From: Bradyrhizobium sp. SRL28
GTDB lineage: Bacteria > Pseudomonadota > Alphaproteobacteria > Rhizobiales > Xanthobacteraceae
DNA length: 64,000 nt
NCBI RefSeq assembly: GCF_018596315.1
Contig: NZ_JAHEAG010000002.1
Location: 1 to 64,000, forward strand
Direction: 5' to 3'
Every line of letters starts with the position of its first letter. The first letter of the stretch is position 1. The notes under the pieces were generated by a model. It was given only the letters and a program-made list of their open reading frames with translations, did no database searches and was not told the origin of the DNA. Both the position numbers and the translations under genes were made by a program. Shown here piece by piece: positions 51,015 to 60,233 of the stretch.

Positions 51015-51884
51015 GTGAGCAGCCCCGTGCAGGACCTCTCGGTACTCCACCAACGCCGCGAACAGCGCCTGATGCTGGCGCTGGCGCTGCCGGCGCTGCT
51101 CGTGATCCTGCTGCTGGTCGTGCTGCCGGTCGGCTGGCTCGCCTGGCAGTCGGTCTATCACAACGGCTTTACGCTCGAGAATTATCGCCGGATCTGGAGT
51201 GAGGACATCTACTGGCGCAGCTTCGCCCTGACGTTCCAAATCAGCCTGCTGGTGACATTGCTCTCGCTGCTGCTCGGTTATCCCATCGCCTATGCGGCGA
51301 GCATCGCGCCAAAACGGTGGGGCATCATCATCCTGGCGCTGGTGGTGCTGCCGTTCTGGACCAGCGTGCTGGTCCGCGCCTATGCCTGGCTCGCGCTGTT
51401 GCAACGGACCGGGGTCATCAACCAGGTGCTGCGCCAGGTCGGCGTGATCGACGAGCCGCTGGCGCTGGTCCATAATACCTTCGGCACCGTCGTTGCGACC
51501 CTGCACATCCTGCTGCCGTTCATGGTGCTGCCGCTCTACGCCACCATGCAGCAGATCCCGCGCGACCTGATGCAGGCCGGCGCCAGTCTCGGTGCTGGTC
51601 CGATGCTCACCTTCTGGCGGATATTCCTGCCGCTGTCGCTGCCCGGGGTGCTCGCGGGGTGTACACTGGTCTTCGTGCTCACCCTCGGTTTCTACATCAC
51701 GCCTGAATTACTCGGGGGCGGCCGCACCATCATGATATCGATGCTGGTCAGCCGCAATGTCGAACTCTACGACCAGTGGGGTGCCGCCAGCGCCGTCGGC
51801 GTGGTGCTGCTGGTCGCGGTCGGCCTAATCTTCTTCGCCGTCAGCCGCTTCATTCCGCTTGATCGCGTGTTGGGGCAAAAATGA
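51015..51884 (+). CDS. Polyamine-type ABC transporter permease (PotB-like)
   Basis: A 289-residue permease with six helices. The EAA motif region is LMQAGASLGAGPMLTFWRIF. N-terminal helix 1 is LMLALALPALLVILLLVVL. The GTG at 51015 is the likely start, 21 bases after the binding-protein gene. The stop overlaps the next permease (ATGA). Confidence 0.9.
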   Translation: MSSPVQDLSVLHQRREQRLMLALALPALLVILLLVVLPVGWLAWQSVYHNGFTLENYRRIWSEDIYWRSFALTFQISLLVTLLSLLLGYPIAYAASIAPKRWGIIILALVVLPFWTSVLVRAYAWLALLQRTGVINQVLRQVGVIDEPLALVHNTFGTVVATLHILLPFMVLPLYATMQQIPRDLMQAGASLGAGPMLTFWRIFLPLSLPGVLAGCTLVFVLTLGFYITPELLGGGRTIMISMLVSRNVELYDQWGAASAVGVVLLVAVGLIFFAVSRFIPLDRVLGQK

Positions 51885-52666
51885 CGATGTCCCGTCCATT
51901 CCGCATTGCCCTGGTCGTGACCTGCGCGCTGGTGCTGCTCTATCTCATCCTGCCGATCCTGATCATCGCGCCGATGTCGTTCTCGGCCGCGCGCTACCTG
52001 AGCTTTCCGCCGCCGTCGCTGTCGCTGCGCTGGTACCAGGAATATTTCGGCAATCCGGCCTGGATGCAGGCGACCCGCGTAACGCTGACGGTTGCCGTGC
52101 TCACCGTGGTCATCGCGACCCCGCTCGGCGTGGCTGCGGCCTACGCGATCAGCCAGTCGAAATGGCGGATCATGCGGCTGATCCACATGACCTTGCTGCT
52201 GCCGCTGGTGGTGCCGATCATCATCACCGCGGTCGGCATCTTCTTCGTCTTCGCCAAGGTCGGCCTGGCCGCGACCATGACCGGCCTCGTGCTCGCCAAT
52301 GTCATGCTTGGCTTGCCCTATGTCATCATCTCGGTCGCGGCGGGGCTGCAGAGTTTTGATGCCACGCAGGAGATGGTGGCGCGCAGCCTCGGCATGAACC
52401 GGCTGCGCAGCTTCTTCGTGGTGACGCTGCCGCAGATCAAGCCCAGCGTGATCGCAGGCGGCATCTTCGCCTTCATCTCCGCGATGGACGAGACCATCGT
52501 CGCGCTGTTCATTTCCGGCGGCCAGTATCAGCCGCTGACCAAGCGGATGTTCACCGCGCTCCGCGACGAGATCGACCCGACGATCGCCGCCATCAGCACG
52601 CTGATGACCGCGGTTTCGTTCATGCTGGTGCTGGTTGCGACCAGCCGGTCAAAGAAGGGCGCGTGA
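51881..52666 (+). CDS. Polyamine-type ABC transporter permease (PotC-like)
   Basis: A 261-residue permease with six helices, the last gene of the transporter operon. The EAA motif region is MVARSLGMNRLRSFFVVTLP. Helix 1 is ALVVTCALVLLYLILPILII. The ATG at 51881 overlaps the previous stop. It converges on the large histidine kinase, with only 9 bases between stops. Confidence 0.9.
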   Translation: MTMSRPFRIALVVTCALVLLYLILPILIIAPMSFSAARYLSFPPPSLSLRWYQEYFGNPAWMQATRVTLTVAVLTVVIATPLGVAAAYAISQSKWRIMRLIHMTLLLPLVVPIIITAVGIFFVFAKVGLAATMTGLVLANVMLGLPYVIISVAAGLQSFDATQEMVARSLGMNRLRSFFVVTLPQIKPSVIAGGIFAFISAMDETIVALFISGGQYQPLTKRMFTALRDEIDPTIAAISTLMTAVSFMLVLVATSRSKKGA

Positions 52667-52675
52667 GCGGGGGAC

Positions 52676-54979
52676 TCAGGCTGCGACCTGACTCTTTGCC
52701 TCGGCTGAATGCGGCTCGCGCGGCAGCGTGATGCGCACCACGGTGCCGGTGCCGAGCTTCGAGCGCAGCCGCATCGTTCCGCCGTGCAGGCTGGTCAGCG
52801 ACCGCGCGATTGCCAGGCCGAGGCCCGAACCCTGGTAGGTCTTGGTGAGCTGGCTCTCGACCTGCTCGAACGGGTTGCCAAGCCGCCGCAGCGAGGCAGG
52901 CGCGATGCCGATGCCGGTATCGGCGATCATGAGCACGATCGAGTTGGGCAGCACGTGGCTCCGCACCGTGACCTTGCCGTCGTCGGGGGTGAACTTCACG
53001 GCATTGGACAACAGGTTGACGAAGATCTGCTTGACCGCGCGGCGGTCGGCCATCACGGAAATGGTGCTTTCGATATCGGCGTCCAGCGTCAATTGCTTGT
53101 CCTCGGCGCGTCCGGACACCACGCGCAGCGATTCCGCCAGTATCTTCGACAGGTCGAGCTCTTCCATGTCGAGCTTCATGCGGCCGGCTTCGATCTTCGA
53201 CATGTCGAGGATGTCGTTGATGACTTCGAGCAGGTATTTCCCTGATGTCAGGATGTCGTGGCAGTACTCCTGATACTTGTCGGAGCCGAGCACGCCGAAC
53301 ATGCCGCTGCCCATGATCTCGGAGAAACCGATGATGGCGTTGAGCGGCGTGCGCAGTTCGTGGCTCATATTGGCGAGGAATTTGGATTTCGCCTGGTTGG
53401 CTTCCTCGGCGCGATTCTTTTCCTGCGAGTATTTTTCGGCGAGGTCGGCAAGTTCAGCCTGCGAGCGCTTCAGGTCGATCACGTTGGCGCGCAGGCGGGC
53501 GTCGTTTTCGATCAGCTTCTGCTCGTGCTCCTTGATGCGGGTGATGTCGGTGCCGACCGAGACGTAGCCGCCGTCCTTGGTGCGGCGTTCGCTGATGTGC
53601 AGCCAGCTTCCGTCGTCGAGCTGCGCTTCGAAGGTGCGGGCTCCCGGCGCTTGCGCGCCGGTCTCCTGCAATCTCGTGCGCACTTCCGGCATGCTGCCGA
53701 CCTCGATCACGGTTTCATACGACGTGCCGGGGGTCACCGCCGTATCCGGTAGTTTGTGCAGGCGCTGGAAGTGCGAATTGCAGAGCACGAGGCGGTCTTC
53801 GGCGTCCCACAGCACGAAGGCTTCCGGAATGGTCTCGATCGCGTCGCGCAGCCGCAGGTCGGCCTCCACGGTCTTCTCGGCGAGGCTCTTCTGTTCGGTG
53901 ATGTCGACAGCGATGCCGATCAAATGCAACCCGCCGTCGGCCTGGGTGTGGCTGAGCTCGCAGCGCACCCGCAGCCAGATCCAGTGGCCGCCGGTGTGCT
54001 GCATGCGGAAGCTCTGGTCGATGTGGTCGAGTTGGCCTGCGATCATCTGGTCGGCGATCGCGAACAGGTCGATGTCGTCGGACTTCACCAGCGCGTTGAC
54101 TTCGCCGAAGGTGAGGAGGTCGTTGCGGGAGTCGAGCCCGAGCATCGTGAACATCGATGCCGACCAGAATATCCTGCCGCGCGAGAGGTCCCAGTCCCAC
54201 AATCCGCAGCGGCCGCGGTTGAGCGCGGTGTCGATCCGGCCGCGCACCGCGTCGTTGATGAGATCGCCCTCGCGGGCGCGGGTCGACTGCCAGTGGAAGG
54301 CGAAGCCGAGGATCAGCACGACGAAGCCGGTGGTGGCCGACAGCGTCACGGACAATGCGGCATCCGAACCCCACAGCGGCTCGTTCTTTTCCTGGATGAC
54401 GATGACCTGGCCCGGCAGCGACTTGACCAGCCGCGAGATCGCCATGGCGCCATTGCCGTTCGGAAGCGTCATGTTGGTGACGACGCCCTGCTGGGCGGGG
54501 GCGGCGAGCAGTTGCGCCGTGCTGATGACGTCGAGGATGCGGTCGTTGTCGCCAAGGCTGCCCTCGCTGGGGACGCGGGCCAGAATCCGGTGATCGGCGC
54601 CGGTGATGATGACATGGCGGCCGCTAGCAACGCCCCAGGCCGGAATCAGGTCGGGCAGCAGGCTCTGCAGCCGCTCGATATTGGCGGCGCGGTCCTGCCG
54701 GATGGCGCCAAGGCGGTCGAGGCGTTCGGCCAGCAGGTCGGTGAGCGCGGAGAGATCGCGCTTCATGGCGGCGCGCTTCTGCCGGCTCTGGTCGATCACC
54801 TGCACGAAGGCGCCGAGGCAGATGGTGATCAGGAACGCAATGATGAGCGTCGGCACGGCGCGACGAAGCGCCGGCTCGGCAACGAGCAGCCGGTGATAGG
54901 CAGGTTTCGCGATCGATTGCGCCAATCCCTTGATCGAATCGGATTGGACAAACGCGTTCGCTGCATGCGCGCGCGCCAT
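52676..54979 (-). CDS. PAS-domain sensor histidine kinase (PleC/DivJ-like)
   Basis: A 767-residue membrane kinase. Transmembrane helices are at about 43-62 and 205-228, with a periplasmic region between. Three PAS-like stretches follow (about 245-370 with LWDWDLSRGRIFWSASMF; 380-490; a short coiled coil at 490-535). The kinase core has His540 in ANMSHELRTPLNAIIGFSEI and an ATPase domain with NLLSNAVKFTP, ADTGIGI and GSGLGLAIA. ATG 54979. There is no receiver domain and no regulator beside it, so its partner is elsewhere. Confidence 0.9.
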   Translation of the reverse strand: MARAHAANAFVQSDSIKGLAQSIAKPAYHRLLVAEPALRRAVPTLIIAFLITICLGAFVQVIDQSRQKRAAMKRDLSALTDLLAERLDRLGAIRQDRAANIERLQSLLPDLIPAWGVASGRHVIITGADHRILARVPSEGSLGDNDRILDVISTAQLLAAPAQQGVVTNMTLPNGNGAMAISRLVKSLPGQVIVIQEKNEPLWGSDAALSVTLSATTGFVVLILGFAFHWQSTRAREGDLINDAVRGRIDTALNRGRCGLWDWDLSRGRIFWSASMFTMLGLDSRNDLLTFGEVNALVKSDDIDLFAIADQMIAGQLDHIDQSFRMQHTGGHWIWLRVRCELSHTQADGGLHLIGIAVDITEQKSLAEKTVEADLRLRDAIETIPEAFVLWDAEDRLVLCNSHFQRLHKLPDTAVTPGTSYETVIEVGSMPEVRTRLQETGAQAPGARTFEAQLDDGSWLHISERRTKDGGYVSVGTDITRIKEHEQKLIENDARLRANVIDLKRSQAELADLAEKYSQEKNRAEEANQAKSKFLANMSHELRTPLNAIIGFSEIMGSGMFGVLGSDKYQEYCHDILTSGKYLLEVINDILDMSKIEAGRMKLDMEELDLSKILAESLRVVSGRAEDKQLTLDADIESTISVMADRRAVKQIFVNLLSNAVKFTPDDGKVTVRSHVLPNSIVLMIADTGIGIAPASLRRLGNPFEQVESQLTKTYQGSGLGLAIARSLTSLHGGTMRLRSKLGTGTVVRITLPREPHSAEAKSQVAA

Positions 54980-55170
54980 GCTTTAGACCCCCGCCGAAGG
55001 CTCTTTTGCACACTGTCCGGAAGCCACCCCGTTGCTTCCGAATCACAGTGATTTGAATCCAGTTTTCCGGGGCTGTCGAGTGTCAACGATTCGTTAATTG
55101 GAAATAAATGTTGTCCAACGCGAATTAAGGCATCGCCAAGTGAGTCCGAAACGGGAACGGGTCCGCAAAA

Positions 55171-56547
55171 TTACGCACGCGGCGGTTCGGCATGACTGAT
55201 CACGCGCTTGATCGAAGGAAACGCGCGGCGCAGCGCGCGCTCGATCTCGTCGACGTTCTCGTGCACCTTGATGACGCTCATCGACGGCGCGGCGCGGCAA
55301 TGGAAATTAACGATTTCGCCCGCATCAGTGTCGCGCACCCGCACATTATGAATGTCGTGGATCGCGCTATTGGCGGCAAAGCGCGACAGCGCGGCCTTGA
55401 TGGTCTCGACGCGTTCGGGCGCGGCGTCGGTGCCGTGCGGCAGTTCCGGCTCGAGCGGTTCGATGTGGGTATCGACCTCGACATCCTCGCCAAAGTCCTC
55501 GCGGATGCTGCGCTCCAGCCCATGGGCGATGTCGTGCGCGGCGTTGAGTTCCATATCGCCGTCGACTTCGAGATCGATGCTGACCGTCAGCTTGCCGCCG
55601 AGGTCGTGCACGGTGACATGGTGGACGGCGAGGCCGGAATTGCGGGCGATCACCATGATGCGCTCGCGCACGCTCTCATTGTCGCGCGCGACCGGCACGG
55701 CCGTGAAGGTGAGGTCGGCGTCGCCGAGCGCCTCGGTGACCGCGGCCTGCGCGGTCTTCTTGATGGCTTCGACGCGATCGATCGGGTAGGTGCGCGGCAC
55801 CTTTGCGATGGCGTCGATGAAATGCGTCGGCCCGACCATGCGAACCCGCAGGCGCTCGACGCCGACCACGCCGGGCACCGAGCGGATGGCGGCGATGGCC
55901 TTTTCCGAAGCGCCCTCCGGCGCACGATCGAGCAGGGTTTCGATGGTGGAGCGGCCGAGCCGCAGGCCCAGGATCGATATCATCACGGCAACCGCGATGG
56001 CCGCGGCCGAATCACCCCAGGCATAGCCGAGGCCGATCAGCACGAGCCCGATGATGACGGCGATGGAGCCGAGCACGTCCGAAGCAAAATGCAGCGCGTC
56101 GGCCGCCAGCGCCTGGCTTCGGGTCGCGCGCGCCGTGCGATGCAGCGCCCGCGCGCGCCAGAAATTCACGGCGATATCGATCACCAGCACCACGAAGGGG
56201 ATGGCTGAGAGCGTCGGCGGCGGTGCGCCTTCGCTCAGACGGCTCCAGGATTCGACGAGGATGCCGCCGGCCAGCACGTAGAGCAGCGCGATGACAAACA
56301 GCGCCGACAGGCTCTCGAACTTGCCGTGGCCATAATGATGTTCCTTATCGGCCGGCTGGTCGGACACCCGCACCACCAGCCAGGTGATGACGGTGGCGAC
56401 CACGTCGACCGAGGAGTGCAGGGCCTCCGAAATCAGCGCGAGCGAGCCGATCGCAATGCCGACGGCGAATTTCGCCGCGGCCATGCCGGCGCTGGCGAAG
56501 ATCGAGATCGCCGCGACATTGGTCTTGATGGTGGGGGTGTGACTCAT
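55171..56547 (-). CDS. Cation diffusion facilitator with extended C-terminus
   Basis: A 458-residue divalent-metal exporter. Six transmembrane helices lie in residues 1-205. The metal site uses His44/Asp48 (HSSVD) and His153/Asp157 (HFASD), the pattern of zinc or related metal transporters. The cytoplasmic part is about 250 residues, against about 90 in ordinary members, and seems to hold three successive alpha-beta dimerisation-type units (VGVERLRVRMVGPTHFIDAI; VHHVTVHDLGGKLTVSIDLE; HDIHNVRVRDTDAGEIVNF). ATG 56547 (MSHTPTIKTN) was preferred to 56610. Confidence 0.9.
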   Translation of the reverse strand: MSHTPTIKTNVAAISIFASAGMAAAKFAVGIAIGSLALISEALHSSVDVVATVITWLVVRVSDQPADKEHHYGHGKFESLSALFVIALLYVLAGGILVESWSRLSEGAPPPTLSAIPFVVLVIDIAVNFWRARALHRTARATRSQALAADALHFASDVLGSIAVIIGLVLIGLGYAWGDSAAAIAVAVMISILGLRLGRSTIETLLDRAPEGASEKAIAAIRSVPGVVGVERLRVRMVGPTHFIDAIAKVPRTYPIDRVEAIKKTAQAAVTEALGDADLTFTAVPVARDNESVRERIMVIARNSGLAVHHVTVHDLGGKLTVSIDLEVDGDMELNAAHDIAHGLERSIREDFGEDVEVDTHIEPLEPELPHGTDAAPERVETIKAALSRFAANSAIHDIHNVRVRDTDAGEIVNFHCRAAPSMSVIKVHENVDEIERALRRAFPSIKRVISHAEPPRA

Positions 56548-56655
56548 GAGCGGCGGTTTAGCAGGGCGTTGTCCAACATTAAAGCCGGCCGTCGGAGGCG
56601 CAATCGCCAATCACTTGCAGGAGGGGTGTGTTGCGAATTATTCCCAGTCAAGAGG

Positions 56656-56738
56656 CCGTCATTGCGAGCGCAGCGAAGCAATCCATCTTTCCATATGCGA
56701 GGTGCCAATGGATTGCTTCGCTGCGCTCGCAATGACGG
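56656..56738. repeat. Perfect inverted repeat, 31-bp arms
   Basis: CCGTCATTGCGAGCGCAGCG... (56656-56686) is exactly complementary to the arm at 56708-56738, ending ...CGCTCGCAATGACGG, with a 21-base loop. This is a common rhizobial intergenic palindrome. It could form a strong hairpin. Confidence 0.85.
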
Positions 56739-56766
56739 TGAAATACCGGAGCGCCACACAACGGAT

Positions 56767-56866
56767 CGTCATCCTCGCGAAGGCGGGGATCCAGTACGCC
56801 GCGGCTTATCGGTTCAATCACTGCTGCCTCTGGATACTGGGTCAGCCGGTCAAGCCGGGCGATGAC
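56767..56866 (+). repeat. Dispersed repeat, copy 2
   Basis: CGTCATCCTCGCGAAGGCGG followed by ATCCAGTACGCCGCGGCTTA and TCACTGCTGCCTCTGGATAC. It matches the minus strand of 44210-44283. The end GTCAAGCCGGGCGATGAC is typical of this repeat. Confidence 0.75.
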
Positions 56867-56879
56867 AACTGAATGTGTG

Positions 56880-57460
56880 TCTGCGTTCTCGCGGCACGAT
56901 GCGCCCGAGGTTTGGATCTTGTCCCTCAAAGAAAGAGGGCGCAGGGAATGCCGGGTGCTTGCTGCACCCGCGGTCTCGTGTGCAAAAGTGCGCAAAGAAA
57001 CGCACACGAGCATACAGGTACAGCTGGAGCACTCCGGCATTCCCTGCGCAGTGGTTTGACGGCTTATACCGCGCTCTCCCCGGAGACGAATTCCTCTTGC
57101 CTCCGTCGCTGACGGATTGAAGGATTGTCGAAACCCGGTTGGGTCGACGTTTCCTCCGTCAGCTTGACACCAGCAACGGGTGCCAGAACCACACGGCTTT
57201 GCCGTACGCAGCCTCGCCAGTCGTCTGCGCGCTGTGTTCGCTCACAGGCCGAAGCCCGCCCTGCGAACACAACCACGCGCCCGACGCTGCCGCGTCCACC
57301 GCAACCCGCCCCAACGTTCGTGACGATGGCCAACGCCCCTCTACCGGGACGGGATGGCGCGAGTTGTAAGGGTGATTTGGGTCTCGCGCGAAGAAGTATA
57401 TTTTTGCGAAAGAGACTGGACCGGGCAAATCACGTTGATCTGGTTAGATAATTTAAGCGG
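56880..57460. repeat. Dispersed repetitive element, about 0.6 kb
   Basis: This stretch has several overlapping short reading frames with no convincing start. Its sequence contains GGGCGCAGGGAATGCCGGGT, GACGGCTTATACCGCGCTCT and CGGGACGGGATGGCGCGAG. I recall this block as a repeated non-coding sequence in many Bradyrhizobium genomes, often mis-annotated as small proteins. No transposase or clear terminal repeats are present. No gene is supported between 56548 and 57635. Confidence 0.6.
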
Positions 57461-57635
57461 AGCGCGCAGGGCGATGCAGCAGATTTGACCGGAACGGATG
57501 CTCGTGGGCTCACCACGGTCGATCGGCGGGACCAGGAAGGGTGCCATTCCTTAGGGTGCATAAAGGTAGGCAGGCACGGACAGGGCGAATCGAAGTCCGT
57601 AAGATGGTCGCCGATTTCCTTTTTGGGCGCCCGCG

Positions 57636-59102
57636 ATGGCCACGTTTTTCAATGAATATTTTGATGTGACGACCAATCAGGTCGACGACTACGGGGCGTT
57701 CAACGTCTCCCTCATAAACGACCTGCCTCTGTTCATTGATCCGTTCCTGCTCTTCAACAGCCCAAAGGCGGATTACCAGCAGCTTCATGCCGATATTCTG
57801 AAATACATGATGTTCCTGCGGGACAAGATCATCGCCGGCAGTGTTAACGACGACCTCGTCAAATCTTGGTTCATGTTTCCGGAGGTTAAGCAGAACTGGC
57901 TAGGATTTTCCTTGCGCGGGAACGGTGGCAGCGGGCTAGGGAAGGACTTTGCCGAAGCTCTCCGGGTCAATCTCCAGAGCCTCTTTGCTGATTTCGGCAA
58001 GGAGACAATTACGACCGGAAGCCATATCGAGAAGGTTTGCCTCGTTCGCAGTGGCGTTGGCCGGGACATGATTAGCGACTTCACCACCAATCTCCTGAAA
58101 GACTTCATCTGCCGATACACCGAAAGTTTCGCTATTGCACACATTGACCCCAGCCTTCGACGGAAGATCCCAGTCAATAAGGCCATTTTCAATTACGAGA
58201 CCGAAAGCTGGGAACGGCGAACTTATGATCTGCCTTGGGATGGGGATGATTTCGTTTTGCTCACCCCTAAGGACATGCTGACCCGCGACGAAAACTGGAT
58301 CAATCGAACTGACATGATCCGGGACTTCGAAAGCATTCCTGTTGCGATTCCTGACGCTGAATTGCGCGGACAGGTGTTCAACTATTTTCAAAATATGCTC
58401 GGAAAACCGCGTCGACCGCCAACGCAAAAGGATAAGGACGAGGCGGCGATCAGAACGATCATGATGTTCCCTCAGTTGGTCGACTACTACATTAAAATGA
58501 AAGAGGCCTCGGGAAACGAAGCGAGGGACATCAGTTCCGAGAAGGTCATAGAAACAATCCAAGTCTTCGAAACGCAGGTCAAAGAGCTGCAATGGAACCT
58601 CGCAGAGCACACCTCTTTCTATAAAATCGGCAAAACTACTTACGATGAAGCGCATCAACGCCTGGCGTACCTGAAGGATGTCATCGAAAACAAAGGCGGG
58701 CATAAGATTTTTTATCACGATGGCAAGGCGGTCCAACGTGAGAGTGATCTGCAAATCATGTTTCGCTTTGTGTGGTTCGGTTCGCCATCCGACGTTGGGA
58801 CAGAAGCAAACGACGGTCGCGGGCCCGTAGACTACAAAATCGCCCGCGGCGCTAAAGATAAAACGCTCATCGAAATTAAGCTCGCCAAGAATACAGGGCT
58901 TGAGCGAAACCTCGAAAAGCAGCTCCCGATATATCAAGCTGCCAGCGACGCCAAGCACGGCATCAAGGTCATTATCTATTTCTCGGAGACCGAGGGGTTT
59001 CGCGTAGAAGGAATTCTGAGAAAGCTCAAACTGACCGGGCACAAGGATGTCGTCCTCATCGACGCCCGGAACGACAACAAACCGTCAGGATCCAAGGCTT
59101 AA
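57636..59102 (+). CDS. Putative PD-(D/E)XK nuclease of unknown family
   Basis: A 488-residue soluble protein. The C-terminal part (about 365-465) has a PD-(D/E)XK-like pattern: Glu369 in QRESDLQIMF, Asp399 in GRGPVDYKIA, Glu413-x-Lys415 in TLIEIKLAKN and Gln429 in EKQLPIYQ, followed by a strand KVIIYFS. The N-terminal part (about 1-250) contains DDYGAFNVSLINDLPLFIDP and VRSGVGRDMISDFTTNLLKD and has no fold I can name. A helical linker (about 265-350) joins them. The gene is distinctly lower in GC than its neighbours and follows the repeat cluster, suggesting transfer. A role in DNA restriction or anti-phage defence is a guess. ATG 57636. Confidence 0.7.
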   Translation: MATFFNEYFDVTTNQVDDYGAFNVSLINDLPLFIDPFLLFNSPKADYQQLHADILKYMMFLRDKIIAGSVNDDLVKSWFMFPEVKQNWLGFSLRGNGGSGLGKDFAEALRVNLQSLFADFGKETITTGSHIEKVCLVRSGVGRDMISDFTTNLLKDFICRYTESFAIAHIDPSLRRKIPVNKAIFNYETESWERRTYDLPWDGDDFVLLTPKDMLTRDENWINRTDMIRDFESIPVAIPDAELRGQVFNYFQNMLGKPRRPPTQKDKDEAAIRTIMMFPQLVDYYIKMKEASGNEARDISSEKVIETIQVFETQVKELQWNLAEHTSFYKIGKTTYDEAHQRLAYLKDVIENKGGHKIFYHDGKAVQRESDLQIMFRFVWFGSPSDVGTEANDGRGPVDYKIARGAKDKTLIEIKLAKNTGLERNLEKQLPIYQAASDAKHGIKVIIYFSETEGFRVEGILRKLKLTGHKDVVLIDARNDNKPSGSKA

Positions 59103-59253
59103 GCAGCCTCCACAGCTTTGGTGTTGTCATTCGCAAGATGCATAGGGAGGAGACGCCAATGGGTTGCTTGCTTTCGCTAACGTGCACTTCGTAACATGGC
59201 GGCGATCGCACTGGCTGGTTGAGAATCGCTCACATTCTTGCCCCGCAGCGGCA

Positions 59254-60015
59254 TCAGCGTTGCCGCGTTCGCACGTCGACGCCCATAGCGTCGAGCAGCT
59301 GGAACACCTGCTCGTCGGTAACGCGCACGCCCTTGAAATCGGCGAGCGTCAGCAGGTTCAGTCCGCTGACCTCGGCGCCGGTGAGGTCCGCACCTGTCAG
59401 GGTCGCGCCGTAGAGGTTGGTCTGGAAGAGATCGCAGTTGGTGAGGTCGGCGTCGGTCAGGTCGGCACTGGACAGGTCGGCTTCACGAAGTCGGCTGCCG
59501 GCGAGGCTGCAGGTTGGTAATTTTGTCTCGGCCAAGTCGGCTAAATCCATCTTGCAATTGTGGAAGCTCGCGCGTGTCTCGATTTGCTTGCGGCTCAGCG
59601 CCTGGCTGAAATCGACCTTGTTGAAGCGCGCCCCGGTGAGATTGCACTCGTGCATCTCGACGGCGAACATTTCAGTTCTTTCGAAGGTCGCGAGCGCAAG
59701 GTCACATCCGGAAAACCGGACCCGTTGCAGATCGCTGAAGGCGAAAGTGCATCCCTTGCCGCCGTCACCGGTGAACTGGCAGGTCTCGAACACCGCGTCT
59801 TTAAGCGCCGCATGCGAGACGCGGCATGAGACGAACCGGCAATTGGAGAACCGGGCGTCCACGAAGGAAGGGTAGGAAAACTGTACTGCCTCGAAGACAC
59901 AGTCGGTGAAGACCGCCCCGTCGCAATCGACCTCTGGCCAGCGGTCATCCCTGACATTCAGGGAGGTGATCGGCTTCGCTGTGGCGATCCGGTGGGCGAG
60001 TTCGTCGATGTCCAT
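59254..60015 (-). CDS. Pentapeptide-repeat protein
   Basis: A 253-residue protein built from pentapeptide repeats of the A(D/N)LXX type between residues about 30 and 220, for example ALKDAVFETCQFTG, CNLTGARFNKVDFSQ and ADLSSADLTDADLTNCDL. The right-handed beta-helix formed by such repeats mimics DNA in Qnr/MfpA proteins, which protect gyrase. A C-terminal helix (DEQVFQLLDAMGVDV) follows. Many members have no known role, and a Qnr-like function is not shown here. It stands alone between the putative nuclease and CorA. Confidence 0.85.
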   Translation of the reverse strand: MDIDELAHRIATAKPITSLNVRDDRWPEVDCDGAVFTDCVFEAVQFSYPSFVDARFSNCRFVSCRVSHAALKDAVFETCQFTGDGGKGCTFAFSDLQRVRFSGCDLALATFERTEMFAVEMHECNLTGARFNKVDFSQALSRKQIETRASFHNCKMDLADLAETKLPTCSLAGSRLREADLSSADLTDADLTNCDLFQTNLYGATLTGADLTGAEVSGLNLLTLADFKGVRVTDEQVFQLLDAMGVDVRTRQR

Positions 60016-60142
60016 GCGATCCCGTTTGGCTCAGGCGTCGAGTTCGGCGCGCGGCCACCCGGCACCACCGCAACGATACCTCGGGTCGCGATGGGGCCGC
60101 CATCCTAAAAAGTGCGATTGATTCCGAGTTTGCCCCCTTGCA

Positions 60143-60227
60143 GCGTAGGGCGGATTAGCCGAAGGCGTAATCCGCCACTCCGCTTCAAACAAGATGGCGG
60201 ATTACGCTTCGCGTATCCACCCTACGC
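60143..60227. repeat. 85-bp palindromic repeat, GCGTAGGGCGGATTA family, copy 1
   Basis: GCGTAGGGCGGATTAGCC and GGCGTAATCCGCC open the element, and GGCGGATTACGCTTCGCG with CCACCCTACGC close it, as an imperfect inverted repeat. The same element is at 63069-63150. It lies directly upstream of the corA stop. Confidence 0.85.
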
Positions 60228-60233
60228 CCTCCA

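Noticed and set aside
56873..57451. Several 60-108 codon frames in the dispersed repeat
   Set aside because: They overlap in all frames within a repeat that I recall as commonly mis-annotated; none has a ribosome site.
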